DNA of 64,000 nt from BM003 sp963783695 (GCA_963783695.1 CAWAOM010000003.1:186001-250000), one strand, 5' to 3'. Positions 7,051 through 15,864 are shown, counted from the stretch's first letter. A program made the numbers and translations. The notes: generated by a model from the letters alone, not told the origin.

Positions 7051-9027
7051 ATGTCGGAAAGCAATGCCAGGGGTCTCAGTGACGCCGCCTATGTGGAGCT
7101 GAAAGAGGGCGAAACCTATCAGCCGTATATCGCGGCGAGCCAAAGCCCCGCCGAATTCACGCTGCGGGCAGTTGGGCTGGGCATATTGTTCGGGATTGTC
7201 TTCGGCGCCGCCAATGCCTACCTCGGTCTGCGGGCCGGTCTCACAATCAGCACCTCGATACCGGTTGCGGTGATGACGGTGGCTGTATTCCGGATCCTCG
7301 CGGCCAGTGGCCGGCCCGGTACGCTGCTCGAAACCAATCTATCCCAGACCACCGGTTCGGCGTCGAGCTCGCTCGCCAGCGGCGTGATTTTCACGCTGCC
7401 CGCTTTGTTCATGTGGGGCATGCCACCGACACTGGCGCAGATGAGTCTGCTCGCGATGTGCGGCGGCATGCTCGGTATTCTGTTCATGGTGCCTTTGCGC
7501 CGTTATCTGATCGAGCGCGAACACGGCCGGCTGCCTTACCCCGAGGGCACCGCCTGTGCCGAAGTGCTGGTTGCCAATGAGATCGGCGGCAGCAAGGCAC
7601 GATTCGTGTTTTATGGACTCGGTGTCGGCGCGTTTTTCAAATTGCTGACTTCGTGGATAAAGATCATTCCGGGAGATGTTCACGCAAAGGTGCCGTTTGT
7701 GAAAAAAGGCGAACTCGGGATGGACATCTCGGCGGCGCTGTTCGGCGTCGGCTACATTCTCGGACCTCGTATTGCGAGCGTAATGGTGGGTGGTGGTTTG
7801 CTGGCCTGGCTGGTCATCATTCCCGGTATCGCCATCTGGGGCGACGCCCGGCCCGACCCTCTTTACCCGGAGACCGCGCAACTGATCCGTGATATGTCGC
7901 CGTCCAGTATCTGGACCCGCTATGTGCGCTATATCGGCGCGGGTGCCGTCGCGGCAGCCGGTATCATGACGCTGATCCGCTCGATCCCGGTAATGATAGA
8001 AAGTTTTCGTGTCGGCGCCGGCCAGATCGCCGGGCAGGTCGGTGCTGGAGTACGACCGACCGCGACGTTGCGTACACAGCGCGATCTGCCGCTGAAATTT
8101 GTCGGTCTTGGCGTGCTGTTGATCGCCCTGATACTGGCGCTTTCGCCAGCCGCGTTCGGGGTGCTCGGCGGCATCGGCGCGCGGATAGTCGCCGCGGTTT
8201 GTGTTGTGGTGTTTGCGTTTCTTTTCGTAACCGTTGCGTCACGTATCGTCGGCCTGGTCGGGGTGACGTCAAACCCGACCAGCGGTATGACTATTGCGAC
8301 GCTGCTCGGTACTGCCGGCATCTTTCTCGCGCTGGGCTGGACCGACATTTCTGGCAAGGTAGCGGCGATTACGGTGGGTTGTGTTGTGGCGATCGCCGCT
8401 TCCATATCGGGTGATACTTCGCAGGATCTCAAGACCGGTTTCCTGGTTGGGGCGACACCGCGCTATCAGCAAACCGCTGAACTGATCGGCGTGCTGACGT
8501 CCGGTGTATTCGTGTGCCTGGCCGTGATTTTGCTGGCCGATACGTTCGGCTTTGGCAGCGAAGAGCTGCCGGCGCCTCAGGCAACGTTGATGAAACTGGT
8601 TATCGACGGGGTGCTGGATCAGTCGCTGCCGTGGGGCCTGGTGGCGATGGGTGTGACGATAGCGGTGGCCTGCGAACTGCTGAGGATTCCGTCGCTACCG
8701 TTTGCCGTCGGGGTTTACCTGCCAGTCTCGACGATGACACCGATCTTTGTCGGCGGGATGCTGCGTCACTGGCTGGAGCGACGTGCGGCCAATGCCGAAG
8801 CGCGGGCGGCGCGGCGCGAGCAAGGCGTGTTGCTTGCTTCCGGGTTTGTCGGCGGCGAGGGTTTACTCGGTGTCGGTATCGCCGCGGCCGCCTTTATCCA
8901 GGGGCGCAAGCCTGACGGGTTCGGTACCGGATGGGCCGGTTCGGAGACGGCCGCGATGCTGGCCGGTCTCGCCGCATTTATCGCTTTGTGGGCGTGGTTC
9001 GCGCGGATGGCGACGCGCAAGGCCTGA
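7051..9027 (+). CDS. OPT-family oligopeptide/metal-chelate transporter
   Basis: The product (658 aa) is a polytopic membrane protein of the OPT family, whose bacterial members import oligopeptides or metal-chelate complexes. It opens with a soluble stretch ending YQPYIAASQSPAEFTLRA, followed by GILFGIVFGAANAYLGLRAGLT, a hallmark of the family, and has about 15 hydrophobic segments. NPTSGMTIATLLGTAG and SGDTSQDLKTGFLVGATP are conserved OPT motifs. The start at 7051 is fixed by AGGAGA eight bases upstream; the frame is open a further 153 bases but without family sequence. The substrate is not predictable here. It is divergent from the SulP gene and convergent with the FrnE-like gene. Confidence 0.94.
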   Translation: MSESNARGLSDAAYVELKEGETYQPYIAASQSPAEFTLRAVGLGILFGIVFGAANAYLGLRAGLTISTSIPVAVMTVAVFRILAASGRPGTLLETNLSQTTGSASSSLASGVIFTLPALFMWGMPPTLAQMSLLAMCGGMLGILFMVPLRRYLIEREHGRLPYPEGTACAEVLVANEIGGSKARFVFYGLGVGAFFKLLTSWIKIIPGDVHAKVPFVKKGELGMDISAALFGVGYILGPRIASVMVGGGLLAWLVIIPGIAIWGDARPDPLYPETAQLIRDMSPSSIWTRYVRYIGAGAVAAAGIMTLIRSIPVMIESFRVGAGQIAGQVGAGVRPTATLRTQRDLPLKFVGLGVLLIALILALSPAAFGVLGGIGARIVAAVCVVVFAFLFVTVASRIVGLVGVTSNPTSGMTIATLLGTAGIFLALGWTDISGKVAAITVGCVVAIAASISGDTSQDLKTGFLVGATPRYQQTAELIGVLTSGVFVCLAVILLADTFGFGSEELPAPQATLMKLVIDGVLDQSLPWGLVAMGVTIAVACELLRIPSLPFAVGVYLPVSTMTPIFVGGMLRHWLERRAANAEARAARREQGVLLASGFVGGEGLLGVGIAAAAFIQGRKPDGFGTGWAGSETAAMLAGLAAFIALWAWFARMATRKA

Positions 9028-9062
9028 GCCGCCCCGGGGTAGATTTTCCGCGCCAGATCGCG

Positions 9063-9788
9063 TTAGTGAAGGTTGGCGCGATTGCCGATTTCCGGCATCG
9101 GCTGGAACAGCGCGTAGTCGAGCGCGGTGATCAGGGTATCGGTGTCCTGAACACCTGCCACCGCGACGCGCGCGTTGAATATGTAGTGAGGTGCCGCGAA
9201 CACGCCCTGCAGGCGGTGATTGGCATCCATCGCCTGCACGGTCATGTTGTTTTCATCGCCCCTCAGCAGGGCATCGGTCCTGGCAAAGTCGAGACCGCTC
9301 GCCGCCGCAAGACCGGTCAGTGTTTCTCTGTCACCGATATTGAGGCCTTGCTCGAAAACCGCGCGATATAGCCGGTCGACAAAATCAACGTGTTTGCCCT
9401 GGTCCTGGGCCAGCAGAGCAAGCCGGTGTGCATCGAGTGTGTTCGGCACCTGGCTGATGCGGGCGAAATCGAAAGTGATTCCCGATTCGCGGCCCAGTTC
9501 GGTAATCTGCATGAGCGCCGGCTCCACCTGGTCACGACTGCCAAAGCGGCGGCTCAGAAACGAGTCGAAATCGATGCCCCAGTGCGGGATATCGGGGTGG
9601 AGCTGGAACGGCAGCCAGCGAATAACGTGCGGCTGTCCGGTTTCCAGTTGCGCCAGGGCCTGTCTTAGCCGGGTAAAGCCGAGATAGCTAAACGGACAGG
9701 CGAGATCGCCGGCAAATTCGACATGCAACGCGTCGGTGGCGGTCAGTTCCACGGCGTTGGTGAGGCTGTTTCGCAGACGAATTTCCAT
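9063..9788 (-). CDS. FrnE-like DsbA-family oxidoreductase
   Basis: This 241-residue protein has the thioredoxin-fold plus helical insertion of the FrnE/DsbA cytosolic family. The usual active-site segment is present near residue 32 as DLACPFSYLG. FrnE proteins normally have CPWC here, so the second cysteine is replaced by Ser (CPFS), as also seen in the related 2-hydroxychromene-2-carboxylate isomerases. The later FDFARISQVPNTLDAHRL and the C-terminal GVFAAPHYIFN (cis-Pro region) are typical. No signal peptide is seen, so it is probably cytoplasmic. The start at MEIRLRNS is chosen because upstream codons show no family sequence. It could be a glutathione-dependent isomerase rather than a disulfide oxidoreductase. 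Confidence 0.85.
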   Translation of the reverse strand: MEIRLRNSLTNAVELTATDALHVEFAGDLACPFSYLGFTRLRQALAQLETGQPHVIRWLPFQLHPDIPHWGIDFDSFLSRRFGSRDQVEPALMQITELGRESGITFDFARISQVPNTLDAHRLALLAQDQGKHVDFVDRLYRAVFEQGLNIGDRETLTGLAAASGLDFARTDALLRGDENNMTVQAMDANHRLQGVFAAPHYIFNARVAVAGVQDTDTLITALDYALFQPMPEIGNRANLH

Positions 9789-9866
9789 AACCACTGAGTT
9801 TGAGGCAAAACCGGGGTTTACAAGCAGCGCGCAGTTCACACATTCGGCATTATGTGAATACCGGGG

Positions 9867-9894
9867 ACAATATGGTCCGCCAGAACCATATTGT
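9867..9894. repeat. 10-bp perfect inverted repeat between mgtE and the FrnE-like gene
   Basis: ACAATATGGT (9867-9876) pairs perfectly with ACCATATTGT (9885-9894) across an 8-base loop. It lies between the stop of mgtE (9908) and the start of the FrnE-like gene (9788), both on the minus strand. There is no U-tract on either side, so it is not a standard intrinsic terminator. A regulator-binding palindrome or mRNA-stabilising hairpin is possible. Its AT-rich arms stand out from the local GC-rich sequence. Confidence 0.5.
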
Positions 9895-9907
9895 TGTCTT
9901 CCCTGCT

Positions 9908-11347
9908 CTATCCCAGCAGGAATACTGTGGCGAGGCCGAGGAAGATCAGGAATCCCATGCTGTCGGTCGTGAAAGTCAGCAACACGCTGGATCCATATGC
10001 CGGGTCGCGCCCGAGGCGGTCGAGCAGCAACGGGACACCGGTTCCGACCAGTGCAGCCACAACGAGGTTGAGAAGCGTCGCCGCAGCCATGACCGCGGCA
10101 AGGCCGGGGTCGTGATACAGGACATAGGTGATCATTCCCATCACGGTGCCCCACAGGATGCCGTTGATCGTGGCGATGCCGATTTCCTTGACCGCCAGGT
10201 AACGAACGTTACCCGCACCGAGCATTCCCGTCGCAAGGCCACGCACGATCAGCGCGACGGTCTGGTTGCCGGTATTGCCGCCGATGCTGGCGACGATCGG
10301 CATGAGCGTCGCGAGTGCGACGAGTTTTTCGATCGAGCCCTCGAAAAGCCCGATCACCCGGGACGCGACAAGTGCCGTGGCCAGATTCAGGCCGAGCCAG
10401 AGCCAGCGCCGGCGCGCGCTTGTCCATACCGGGCCGAACAAATCCTCATCCGCGCGCAGCCCCTCGCGCAGGAACGCGTCCTCCTCGGCCTCATCGCGGA
10501 CATAGTCCATCACATCATCGACCGTCAGGCGGCCTGTCAGACGGCCGCGTTCGTCGACCACTGGCGCACTGATCAGGTCGTATCGCTCGAACGCTTGTGC
10601 CGCGCTTGCGACACTGTCGCCAGGCTCGAATGCGATGACATCTGTCACGACGGCATCGCCAATCGGGCTGCGTGGACGGTGCAGCAGCAGGCGCGTCAGC
10701 GGCAGTTCGCCAAGCAGGCGATGTCTCTCGTCGACGATGAACAGCTTGTCGGTCTGGTCGGGGAATTCACCTTCCCTGCGCAGCATTTTCAGAATGCTTT
10801 TGAATGTTGCCGTGGCGGGTGCGACCAGTACATCCGGACTCATCATTGAGCCAACCGTATCTTCCGGATAAGTGATAGAGGCGCGCAGCCAGCTGCGCTC
10901 GCCCGCATCGCGTTTGCCAAGCACCTTTTCGAGGACGCCGCCGGGAAGCAGGTCAGCAAGTTGCGACAGGTCGCCAACCTCCATTGGCATACAGATGCTC
11001 TTCAGCCGCTCGTCCGCTGTTGCGTCAATCAGTGTTTCCGCGACACCGTCCGCCACCTGCCACAACACATCGCCCGCCCGCGCGTCGGCAAGGTGGCGCC
11101 AGACAAAAAGCCGTTCGTCCAGCGGCAGCGTTTCGAGCAGCTCCGCAATATCGGCGTTGTGCAGTTTGTCCAGCTTGTTCGACAGGTCTGCCAGGGTTTG
11201 CCGTGCCACGAGGTCGCTGACCAGCTCGCGGCGGCTCGAATCCGGCGCGATCGACAACTTCTCCAGCAATTCGCGGCGGCCGAGCAGTTCCCTGATCGGC
11301 CGCAGCTTCTGTTCCAGATGCCGTTTGCTGGCTGCGGTTTGACGCAA
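9908..11347 (-). CDS. mgtE: MgtE-type magnesium transporter
   Basis: MgtE is a dimeric Mg2+ channel of the inner membrane gated by cytoplasmic Mg2+. All parts are present in 479 residues: the helical N domain (about 30-135, with DIAELLETLPLDERL), two CBS domains (about 140-270, with SITYPEDTVGSMMSPDVLV and YDLISAPVVDERGRLTG), the connecting helix, and five membrane helices (about 295-479). The pore sequence PIVASIGGNTGNQTVALIVRG and a late acidic segment are the family hallmarks. The frame begins MRQTAASKRHLEQKL. The 60-base gap upstream is too small for an M-box riboswitch, so transcriptional Mg2+ control is not indicated. The gene follows the helix-turn-helix gene on the same strand. Confidence 0.96.
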   Translation of the reverse strand: MRQTAASKRHLEQKLRPIRELLGRRELLEKLSIAPDSSRRELVSDLVARQTLADLSNKLDKLHNADIAELLETLPLDERLFVWRHLADARAGDVLWQVADGVAETLIDATADERLKSICMPMEVGDLSQLADLLPGGVLEKVLGKRDAGERSWLRASITYPEDTVGSMMSPDVLVAPATATFKSILKMLRREGEFPDQTDKLFIVDERHRLLGELPLTRLLLHRPRSPIGDAVVTDVIAFEPGDSVASAAQAFERYDLISAPVVDERGRLTGRLTVDDVMDYVRDEAEEDAFLREGLRADEDLFGPVWTSARRRWLWLGLNLATALVASRVIGLFEGSIEKLVALATLMPIVASIGGNTGNQTVALIVRGLATGMLGAGNVRYLAVKEIGIATINGILWGTVMGMITYVLYHDPGLAAVMAAATLLNLVVAALVGTGVPLLLDRLGRDPAYGSSVLLTFTTDSMGFLIFLGLATVFLLG

Positions 11348-11407
11348 TCAGAACTCCCGTAAGCGATGGCGGAATTTTAGCGGGTCGCCACCATTGGTTA
11401 CGGCGCG

Positions 11408-12211
11408 CTAGTCGTCATCGGACTCGGCGGTTTCCTGCTTTTTCCTGCGCCGACGGCGGCCTTTTGCGGGTTGCTGTTCCTCGACGAATTCGAGCCCGAG
11501 CTGAAACGCGGCCTCGGTAAGTCCGATGACCTTGGCGAACATCTCATCGGAAAGCTCTCGGGCATTGTCGTGACGGCGCAGGATGTTGACGAACTTACGT
11601 TCCCTTTCGAACTGCTTGGCAAGACGGCTGGCGCCCCAGCTCTCGCCCAGTTGCTCGATGCGCGGGTTGTAGGTTCGGGCAAAGCGGATGATAAATGGTA
11701 GCGGATCGTGACGAGCCACCAGCGCGGAAATACGCAGTATCAGATCGAAAGACAATGTCGCGGTGCCATTTTCCACCGCTTCAAGCAACGAGGTATCAGC
11801 GAGTTGGAGCGCGTCGGCGAGATCTTTCAATGTCAGCCCGGTCGTTTCCCGAATGTCGTGCAGATAGGATCCGGCTTCTTTCATTGCCTCGAGTTGCTCG
11901 GGGCTCATCACGTTGGAGGCGCGACCCAGCAGCAGCGACGAACCGACACGGAACGGTCCTTCTCCGGTGCGCAATGCCAGCTGCAGCGCGTTACTGGTCA
12001 GATCTCCAGTGAGTTCTCTGGCCTTTTTCAGCCACGGTGAGTTTGCGAGGTCGAACAACATTCCGGGCTCTTCAGACGGCGCTGCCGCTTCCGCCGGCGG
12101 CGCATCGACCGGCACCTCCGGAGCCGCGGTCTGTTTCCGCTTTTTGCTGACGCGGCGCTTTTTCTTGGCGCGCGGCCCGCTCTTTTTCTTGCCAGTAGAC
12201 CCCGTCATCAC
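11408..12211 (-). CDS. XRE-like helix-turn-helix protein with basic tails
   Basis: The 267-residue product has a strongly basic N-terminus (many Lys/Arg in residues 8-30), an Ala/Pro/Glu linker, then a central region with LHDIRETTGLTLKDLADAL (about residues 117-135) and a following helix. This resembles a Cro/XRE helix-turn-helix. The C-terminal part is helical and ends in another basic patch (KGRRRRRKKQ) and an acidic tail (ESDDD). The basic ends suggest nucleic-acid binding, and the helix-turn-helix suggests sequence recognition, but no target can be named. Two adjacent ATG codons (12211 and 12208) can serve as the start. It lies 60 bases upstream of mgtE on the same strand, so the two may be co-transcribed. 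Confidence 0.72.
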   Translation of the reverse strand: MMTGSTGKKKSGPRAKKKRRVSKKRKQTAAPEVPVDAPPAEAAAPSEEPGMLFDLANSPWLKKARELTGDLTSNALQLALRTGEGPFRVGSSLLLGRASNVMSPEQLEAMKEAGSYLHDIRETTGLTLKDLADALQLADTSLLEAVENGTATLSFDLILRISALVARHDPLPFIIRFARTYNPRIEQLGESWGASRLAKQFERERKFVNILRRHDNARELSDEMFAKVIGLTEAAFQLGLEFVEEQQPAKGRRRRRKKQETAESDDD

Positions 12212-12534
12212 GAGCCTCCATGCGGTCGTATCGATACGGGCATGCTAGGCCAAGCTCCGCGCAAAGGCCAGAGCCGACTGGTGGATTCGCTCCTCTCGCG
12301 GCGCTCTGCGCAGCCACCGGGAGCGGTGCCAATGCTGCCTGTGTGGCGCATGGGAGTCGGCGCCAATGGCTGCGAGCGGAATCGTGCGGCCGAATTCACT
12401 ACCGTCGCCGTGGCGCAAGTTCGCCGCAGCGCACGGGCGCCGAAGGCATTGGTCCTCTACCCGGCGAAGCATGGTCGACGCCCTGGCCAGGACGAGATTT
12501 TCACCCGCACGCGCTGGCGGGCGTGGCGTTCGCC
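12212..12534. other. 323-base intergenic stretch with no recognised gene
   Basis: This GC-rich segment separates the MFS gene (stop at 12535) from the start of the helix-turn-helix gene (12211), both on the minus strand. Short open frames exist on both strands but have no family resemblance, no ribosome sites and biased Arg/Ala/Gly composition typical of random GC-rich frames. I see no tRNA, terminator with a U-tract, or riboswitch fold. Confidence 0.5.
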
Positions 12535-13758
12535 TCAGTCCGCGGTCTTCCCGCGTCCGGCCGTTGCCGCTGCTGTTTCTTTGTCACCGCGGGTCCGGAT
12601 CAGAATCAGCGCGGTCAGGATCAGAACGAGGCACGGTGCCGCGGCAAGCTGGACGCCCTGCCAGCCCCATGCATGGAGGACGCTGCCTGCCGCAAACGAT
12701 CCCGCGGCAGAGGCGGAGAACACCGCGAAATCGTTTGCAGCCTGAACCTTGAATCTCTCGCCGCGGTTGTAGCAAGCGGTCAGCATCGTCGTGCCGGCGA
12801 CGAACAGCAGATTCCAGCCGACACCGAGCATGACGAGGGCGCCCCAGTAGTCATGAATTCCGCGTCCGGCGAGTCCGAGTCCGATGCACCCGATATTAGC
12901 GGCGATACCGGTCAGCATCATCTTTCGCGGACCAAATCGCCTGATCAGTGCACCGCTGAAAAACGATGGCAGGTACATCGCCAGAACATGGCTCTGGATC
13001 ACCCAGGCCGTGTCGTCAAGACTGTAGCCATCGTGTACGTGCATGCTTATCGGGGTGGCCGTCATGATAAAGCTCATGACCCCGTAACCGACCGCGGCGC
13101 TGATGACCGCAACGACGAAGCGCGGCTGCGCCATGATCACTCTAAGTGGTCGCGCGGGTTCGCTGCTGGTTTCTCCCGGCTGCCTGGTGGGAGCCGCAAA
13201 TTGCACCAGTATCGCTGCTCCCAGCGCCAGCAGGCTGACGACTATGAACGATGCCGAGTAGCGGCTGGCATCGATCCAGTTGGCGCTGCGCGTGGCGAGG
13301 CCGGGTGCCAGTATCGCGGCCAGCAGCGTGCCCAGCAACACCACGGATATCGCCTGGCTCACCCGCGCCGGAATCACGCTTTCGGCCGCGGCAAACCGGT
13401 AATGCTGGGCGAACGCCATATGAGCGCCAATACCGAATCCGGCAACACAGAAAACGGCAAAATTTGCCGCCGAGATAGCTGCCGCGGCCAGTAGCCCCGC
13501 AGCCACGGCAATTAGCGCGCCAACGGCAAAAGCGCGGCGGCGTCCAAGGCGCTGCATCAACATTGCTGCGGGAATCGTCGTGATGGCGGTACCGACGATG
13601 CCGCACGAGACCGGCAATGTTGCCAGGCTCGCATTCGGTGCTATTGCCGCGCCGATGATCCCGCCCAGAAGGCCAAGAAAAAGCGTGCACGAGACAGACA
13701 GCGACTGGCAGACAGCAAGCACATAGACATTGGCGGGGATTCGGTGGTCTCGGGCCAT
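12535..13758 (-). CDS. Major facilitator superfamily transporter
   Basis: A 407-residue inner-membrane permease with about 12 hydrophobic helices in two six-helix halves separated by a hydrophilic loop near residues 188-203. The MFS loop 2-3 signature is recognisable as MLMQRLGRRRAFAVGAL (about residues 67-83), and the equivalent second-half loop as SGALIRRFGPRKMMLTGI. The family is certain but the substrate is not. The arrangement resembles drug or small organic-acid exporters. It is divergent from the FMN 2-hydroxy acid oxidase, sharing a 111-base region with strong palindromes, so both genes may be controlled by one regulator and the transporter may handle the oxidase substrate or product (inference). 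The tail is Lys/Ala rich. Confidence 0.9.
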   Translation of the reverse strand: MARDHRIPANVYVLAVCQSLSVSCTLFLGLLGGIIGAAIAPNASLATLPVSCGIVGTAITTIPAAMLMQRLGRRRAFAVGALIAVAAGLLAAAAISAANFAVFCVAGFGIGAHMAFAQHYRFAAAESVIPARVSQAISVVLLGTLLAAILAPGLATRSANWIDASRYSASFIVVSLLALGAAILVQFAAPTRQPGETSSEPARPLRVIMAQPRFVVAVISAAVGYGVMSFIMTATPISMHVHDGYSLDDTAWVIQSHVLAMYLPSFFSGALIRRFGPRKMMLTGIAANIGCIGLGLAGRGIHDYWGALVMLGVGWNLLFVAGTTMLTACYNRGERFKVQAANDFAVFSASAAGSFAAGSVLHAWGWQGVQLAAAPCLVLILTALILIRTRGDKETAAATAGRGKTAD

Positions 13759-13816
13759 CGCGAGTGTGCACGTCCTGGCTGTAGCCGAGTGGCTGCCGCT
13801 GCTGTAAGTTCTGGGT

Positions 13817-13838
13817 GGGTAAGCTTACCGCAGCGGTA
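13817..13838. promoter_or_regulatory. Overlapping palindromes with three GGTAA half-sites (candidate operator)
   Basis: GGTAAGCTTACC (13817-13828) is a perfect 12-base palindrome. It overlaps TTACCGC-A-GCGGTAA (13824-13838), a perfect 15-base palindrome. Together they place GGTAA/TTACC half-sites at 13817, 13824 and 13834. The site lies in the short divergent region between the MFS gene and the 2-hydroxy acid oxidase. GGT...ACC palindromes are recognised by GntR-type regulators such as LldR, which makes control by a hydroxy acid plausible, but no such regulator gene is in the window. Confidence 0.55.
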
Positions 13839-13869
13839 ACGCACACGCCCGCAACGCGAGGGAATGACG

Positions 13870-14961
13870 ATGACGGACTGGCCACTGAATCTGGCGGGAT
13901 TCGAGAGCGCAGCGCGCGAACGCTTGCCGCAGATGGTCTATGACTATTACGCCGGCGGCGCTCTGGACGAAATCACGCTACGCGCCAACCGCGACGCTTA
14001 CGAGGAGATTGCGTTGCGATATCGGGTGCTGGTGGATGTGAGCCAGCGCAGTCTCGCTACCACTATTCTGGGCAGCACTCTCGATACGCCGGTTTTGTTT
14101 GCGCCGACCGCATTTCACCGGCTTGCTTGTGAGGACGGCGAGATGGCGACTGTCCGCGCGGCGAAGAAACTCGGTACGTTGATGGTGTTGTCGAGTCTGT
14201 CCACGGTGCCGATGGAGGAGGTGATTGCCGAGTACCGGCAAGTGTGGTTTCAACTCTACGTTTATCGCGATCGCGGCCTGACCCGTGAGCTGGTCGCGCG
14301 AGCCGAGGCGGCCGGTGCAGCCGCCATCGTATTGACGGTCGACGCCCAGATATGGGGTCGGCGCGAGCGTGACGTCCGCAATCAGTTCCATCTGCCGCAA
14401 GGAATCAGTGTCGCCAATGCGTTGCCGGGGGGATACGGCGACATGCCGCAAAGACAGGGCGACTCCGGTCTTGCCGCGTACGTCAATTCGCTGTTCGACC
14501 CGGCGCTAAACTGGGACGACGTTGCGTGGCTCAAAAGCATCACCAGGCTTCCGGTTCTGCTGAAGGGCATCGTGCATCCGGCCGACGCACGGCTTGCCAT
14601 CGAGTTCGGTGCCAACGGCGTCATGGTCTCCAATCACGGTGGTCGCCAGCTCGATACCGCCTGCGCGACCATCCGGGCATTGCCGGAGGTTGTAGCGGCG
14701 GTCGACGGCAGGGCGCCGGTGTTTGTTGACGGCGGTATCCGCCGCGGGACCGACGTAGTCAAGGCGCTGGCGTATGGCGCTGCGGCAGTACTGGTTGGGC
14801 GGCCCGTGTTGTGGGGCCTGGCGGTCGGCGGCGGCGACGGAATCATTGCGGCAATACAATCGTTACAGCATGAACTCGATGTTGCGCTGGCGTTATGCGG
14901 TGCTGCTACGCCGGCACAGATAACGACCGATATCCTGGCACCGTCGGCAAACGATTCCTAG
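13870..14961 (+). CDS. FMN-dependent 2-hydroxy acid oxidase/dehydrogenase (LldD/glycolate oxidase family)
   Basis: The product (363 aa) is a TIM-barrel flavoprotein that oxidises a 2-hydroxy acid such as L-lactate or glycolate to the 2-keto acid. Family motifs are visible in order: YDYYAGGALDE near the start, the FMN phosphate region FAPTAFHRLACEDGE, WFQLYVYRDR, LTVDAQIWGRRERD, LKGIVHPADA, the catalytic-His motif SNHGGRQLD and the phosphate-binding DGGIRRGTDVVKAL. GAGGGA lies six bases before the ATG at 13870, which is why that start is preferred over the ATG at 13864. No membrane-anchoring insertion is obvious, so it may be a soluble oxidase. It faces away from the MFS gene across a palindromic region. 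The exact substrate is not readable. Confidence 0.92.
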   Translation: MTDWPLNLAGFESAARERLPQMVYDYYAGGALDEITLRANRDAYEEIALRYRVLVDVSQRSLATTILGSTLDTPVLFAPTAFHRLACEDGEMATVRAAKKLGTLMVLSSLSTVPMEEVIAEYRQVWFQLYVYRDRGLTRELVARAEAAGAAAIVLTVDAQIWGRRERDVRNQFHLPQGISVANALPGGYGDMPQRQGDSGLAAYVNSLFDPALNWDDVAWLKSITRLPVLLKGIVHPADARLAIEFGANGVMVSNHGGRQLDTACATIRALPEVVAAVDGRAPVFVDGGIRRGTDVVKALAYGAAAVLVGRPVLWGLAVGGGDGIIAAIQSLQHELDVALALCGAATPAQITTDILAPSANDS

Positions 14962-15680
14962 GGTCCGCTGTTATCGACGGTGCGCCCCGATTTCTGGTGA
15001 CATGTTCCGCATGCGGTCAGCACGTCACCGAATACCTGTGCTTTCTTTTCCACGCTGTCGGCAACAAAACCCATGGCAGCGCGCGCATGCACGGTGCGCG
15101 CAAGTTCCTCGAGTGCATTGCCCTCACCGGTGCCATCGACACTGTCATGTGCCGTGAGCGGCACGTCGGCCAGCATGCCGACTCCATCGTCCCAGGCACT
15201 GGCGGATGGGCCGAGCAGACCTTCCCACATTCTCTCGAGTGCCCACTGATGGCGTTGCATGTGTGCCTGGACCGTTTCCTCATCCGGCGGCTCGACGCTG
15301 CCACCGAACTGATCGGCGATGCCGTTCTGTAAATGGCAATCGCCACACGCCACGGCCATCGTTGCGGTCGCGTAGCTCGCGTCCTCCAGGCCCCGCGCCC
15401 CCAGCACCTCGAGTGCGGAGACGCGGACGGAGTCGAGATAACGTTCCCATGCGGGCGGCAGATCGGCGAACGGCGCATGCTCGGCCAGCCATGTGGCTGG
15501 CTCATGGGCGGCCTCGAGATCGCCAATCACCAGGGCTTCACGGACCTCGGTGACCTTGTTGAAATGCTCCTGCATATGTGACGACACATCGTCAGTGGCC
15601 GTCTCGGGTGTGTCCGAATCACCACACGCGGTCAGCCCCAGTGCGAGGAAAGAAATGCAAATCGGTGCGGCCAGGCGCAT
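14958..15680 (-). CDS. Periplasmic lipoprotein with two CXXCH c-type heme sites
   Basis: The 240-residue protein starts with a signal ending in the lipobox LTAC (Cys about 19), so it should be lipid-anchored facing the periplasm. Two heme-attachment motifs are present: CGDCH (about residues 112-116) and, near the end, CGTCH (about 227-231). The rest is mostly helical without a recognised enzyme domain. The spacing of about 115 residues between hemes is unlike compact diheme cytochromes c4. It probably transfers electrons, but the partner is unknown. The 3' end overlaps the stop of the convergent FMN oxidase gene by four bases. I do not assign a family beyond cytochrome c. Confidence 0.8.
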   Translation of the reverse strand: MRLAAPICISFLALGLTACGDSDTPETATDDVSSHMQEHFNKVTEVREALVIGDLEAAHEPATWLAEHAPFADLPPAWERYLDSVRVSALEVLGARGLEDASYATATMAVACGDCHLQNGIADQFGGSVEPPDEETVQAHMQRHQWALERMWEGLLGPSASAWDDGVGMLADVPLTAHDSVDGTGEGNALEELARTVHARAAMGFVADSVEKKAQVFGDVLTACGTCHQKSGRTVDNSGP

Positions 15681-15786
15681 GAAATTTCTCCTGATTACGA
15701 TAACGCGTGCTGAAACAGCCTATTTCGTAGCATGGCAGACAGCCGGGGGTCAATCAGCATTGACCCGGGTTCGTATGCCGGGTGGC

Positions 15787-15828
15787 AAAAAAAACACGGG
15801 GCCGCACGGATGTACCCGGCGACCCCGT
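15787..15828 (-). terminator. Intrinsic terminator downstream of ompW
   Basis: On the minus strand a hairpin with arms at 15828-15823 and 15801-15796 (ACGGGG/CCCCGT core) is followed directly by eight T residues (A-run 15787-15794 on the plus strand). It lies 37 bases beyond the ompW stop and before the diheme lipoprotein gene, so it should separate the two transcripts. Confidence 0.75.
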
Positions 15829-15864
15829 CCATTCTCCCCGGAGGGTAGTTCGATCAGAACTCGA

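Noticed and set aside
11348..11407. Mg2+ riboswitch upstream of mgtE.
   Set aside because: The gap to the upstream gene is only 60 bases, too short for an M-box, and no such fold is seen.
12220..13494. A 424-codon plus-strand frame antisense to the MFS gene.
   Set aside because: The minus-strand frame has clear MFS helices and signature loops, while the antisense product is hydrophilic and low in pattern.
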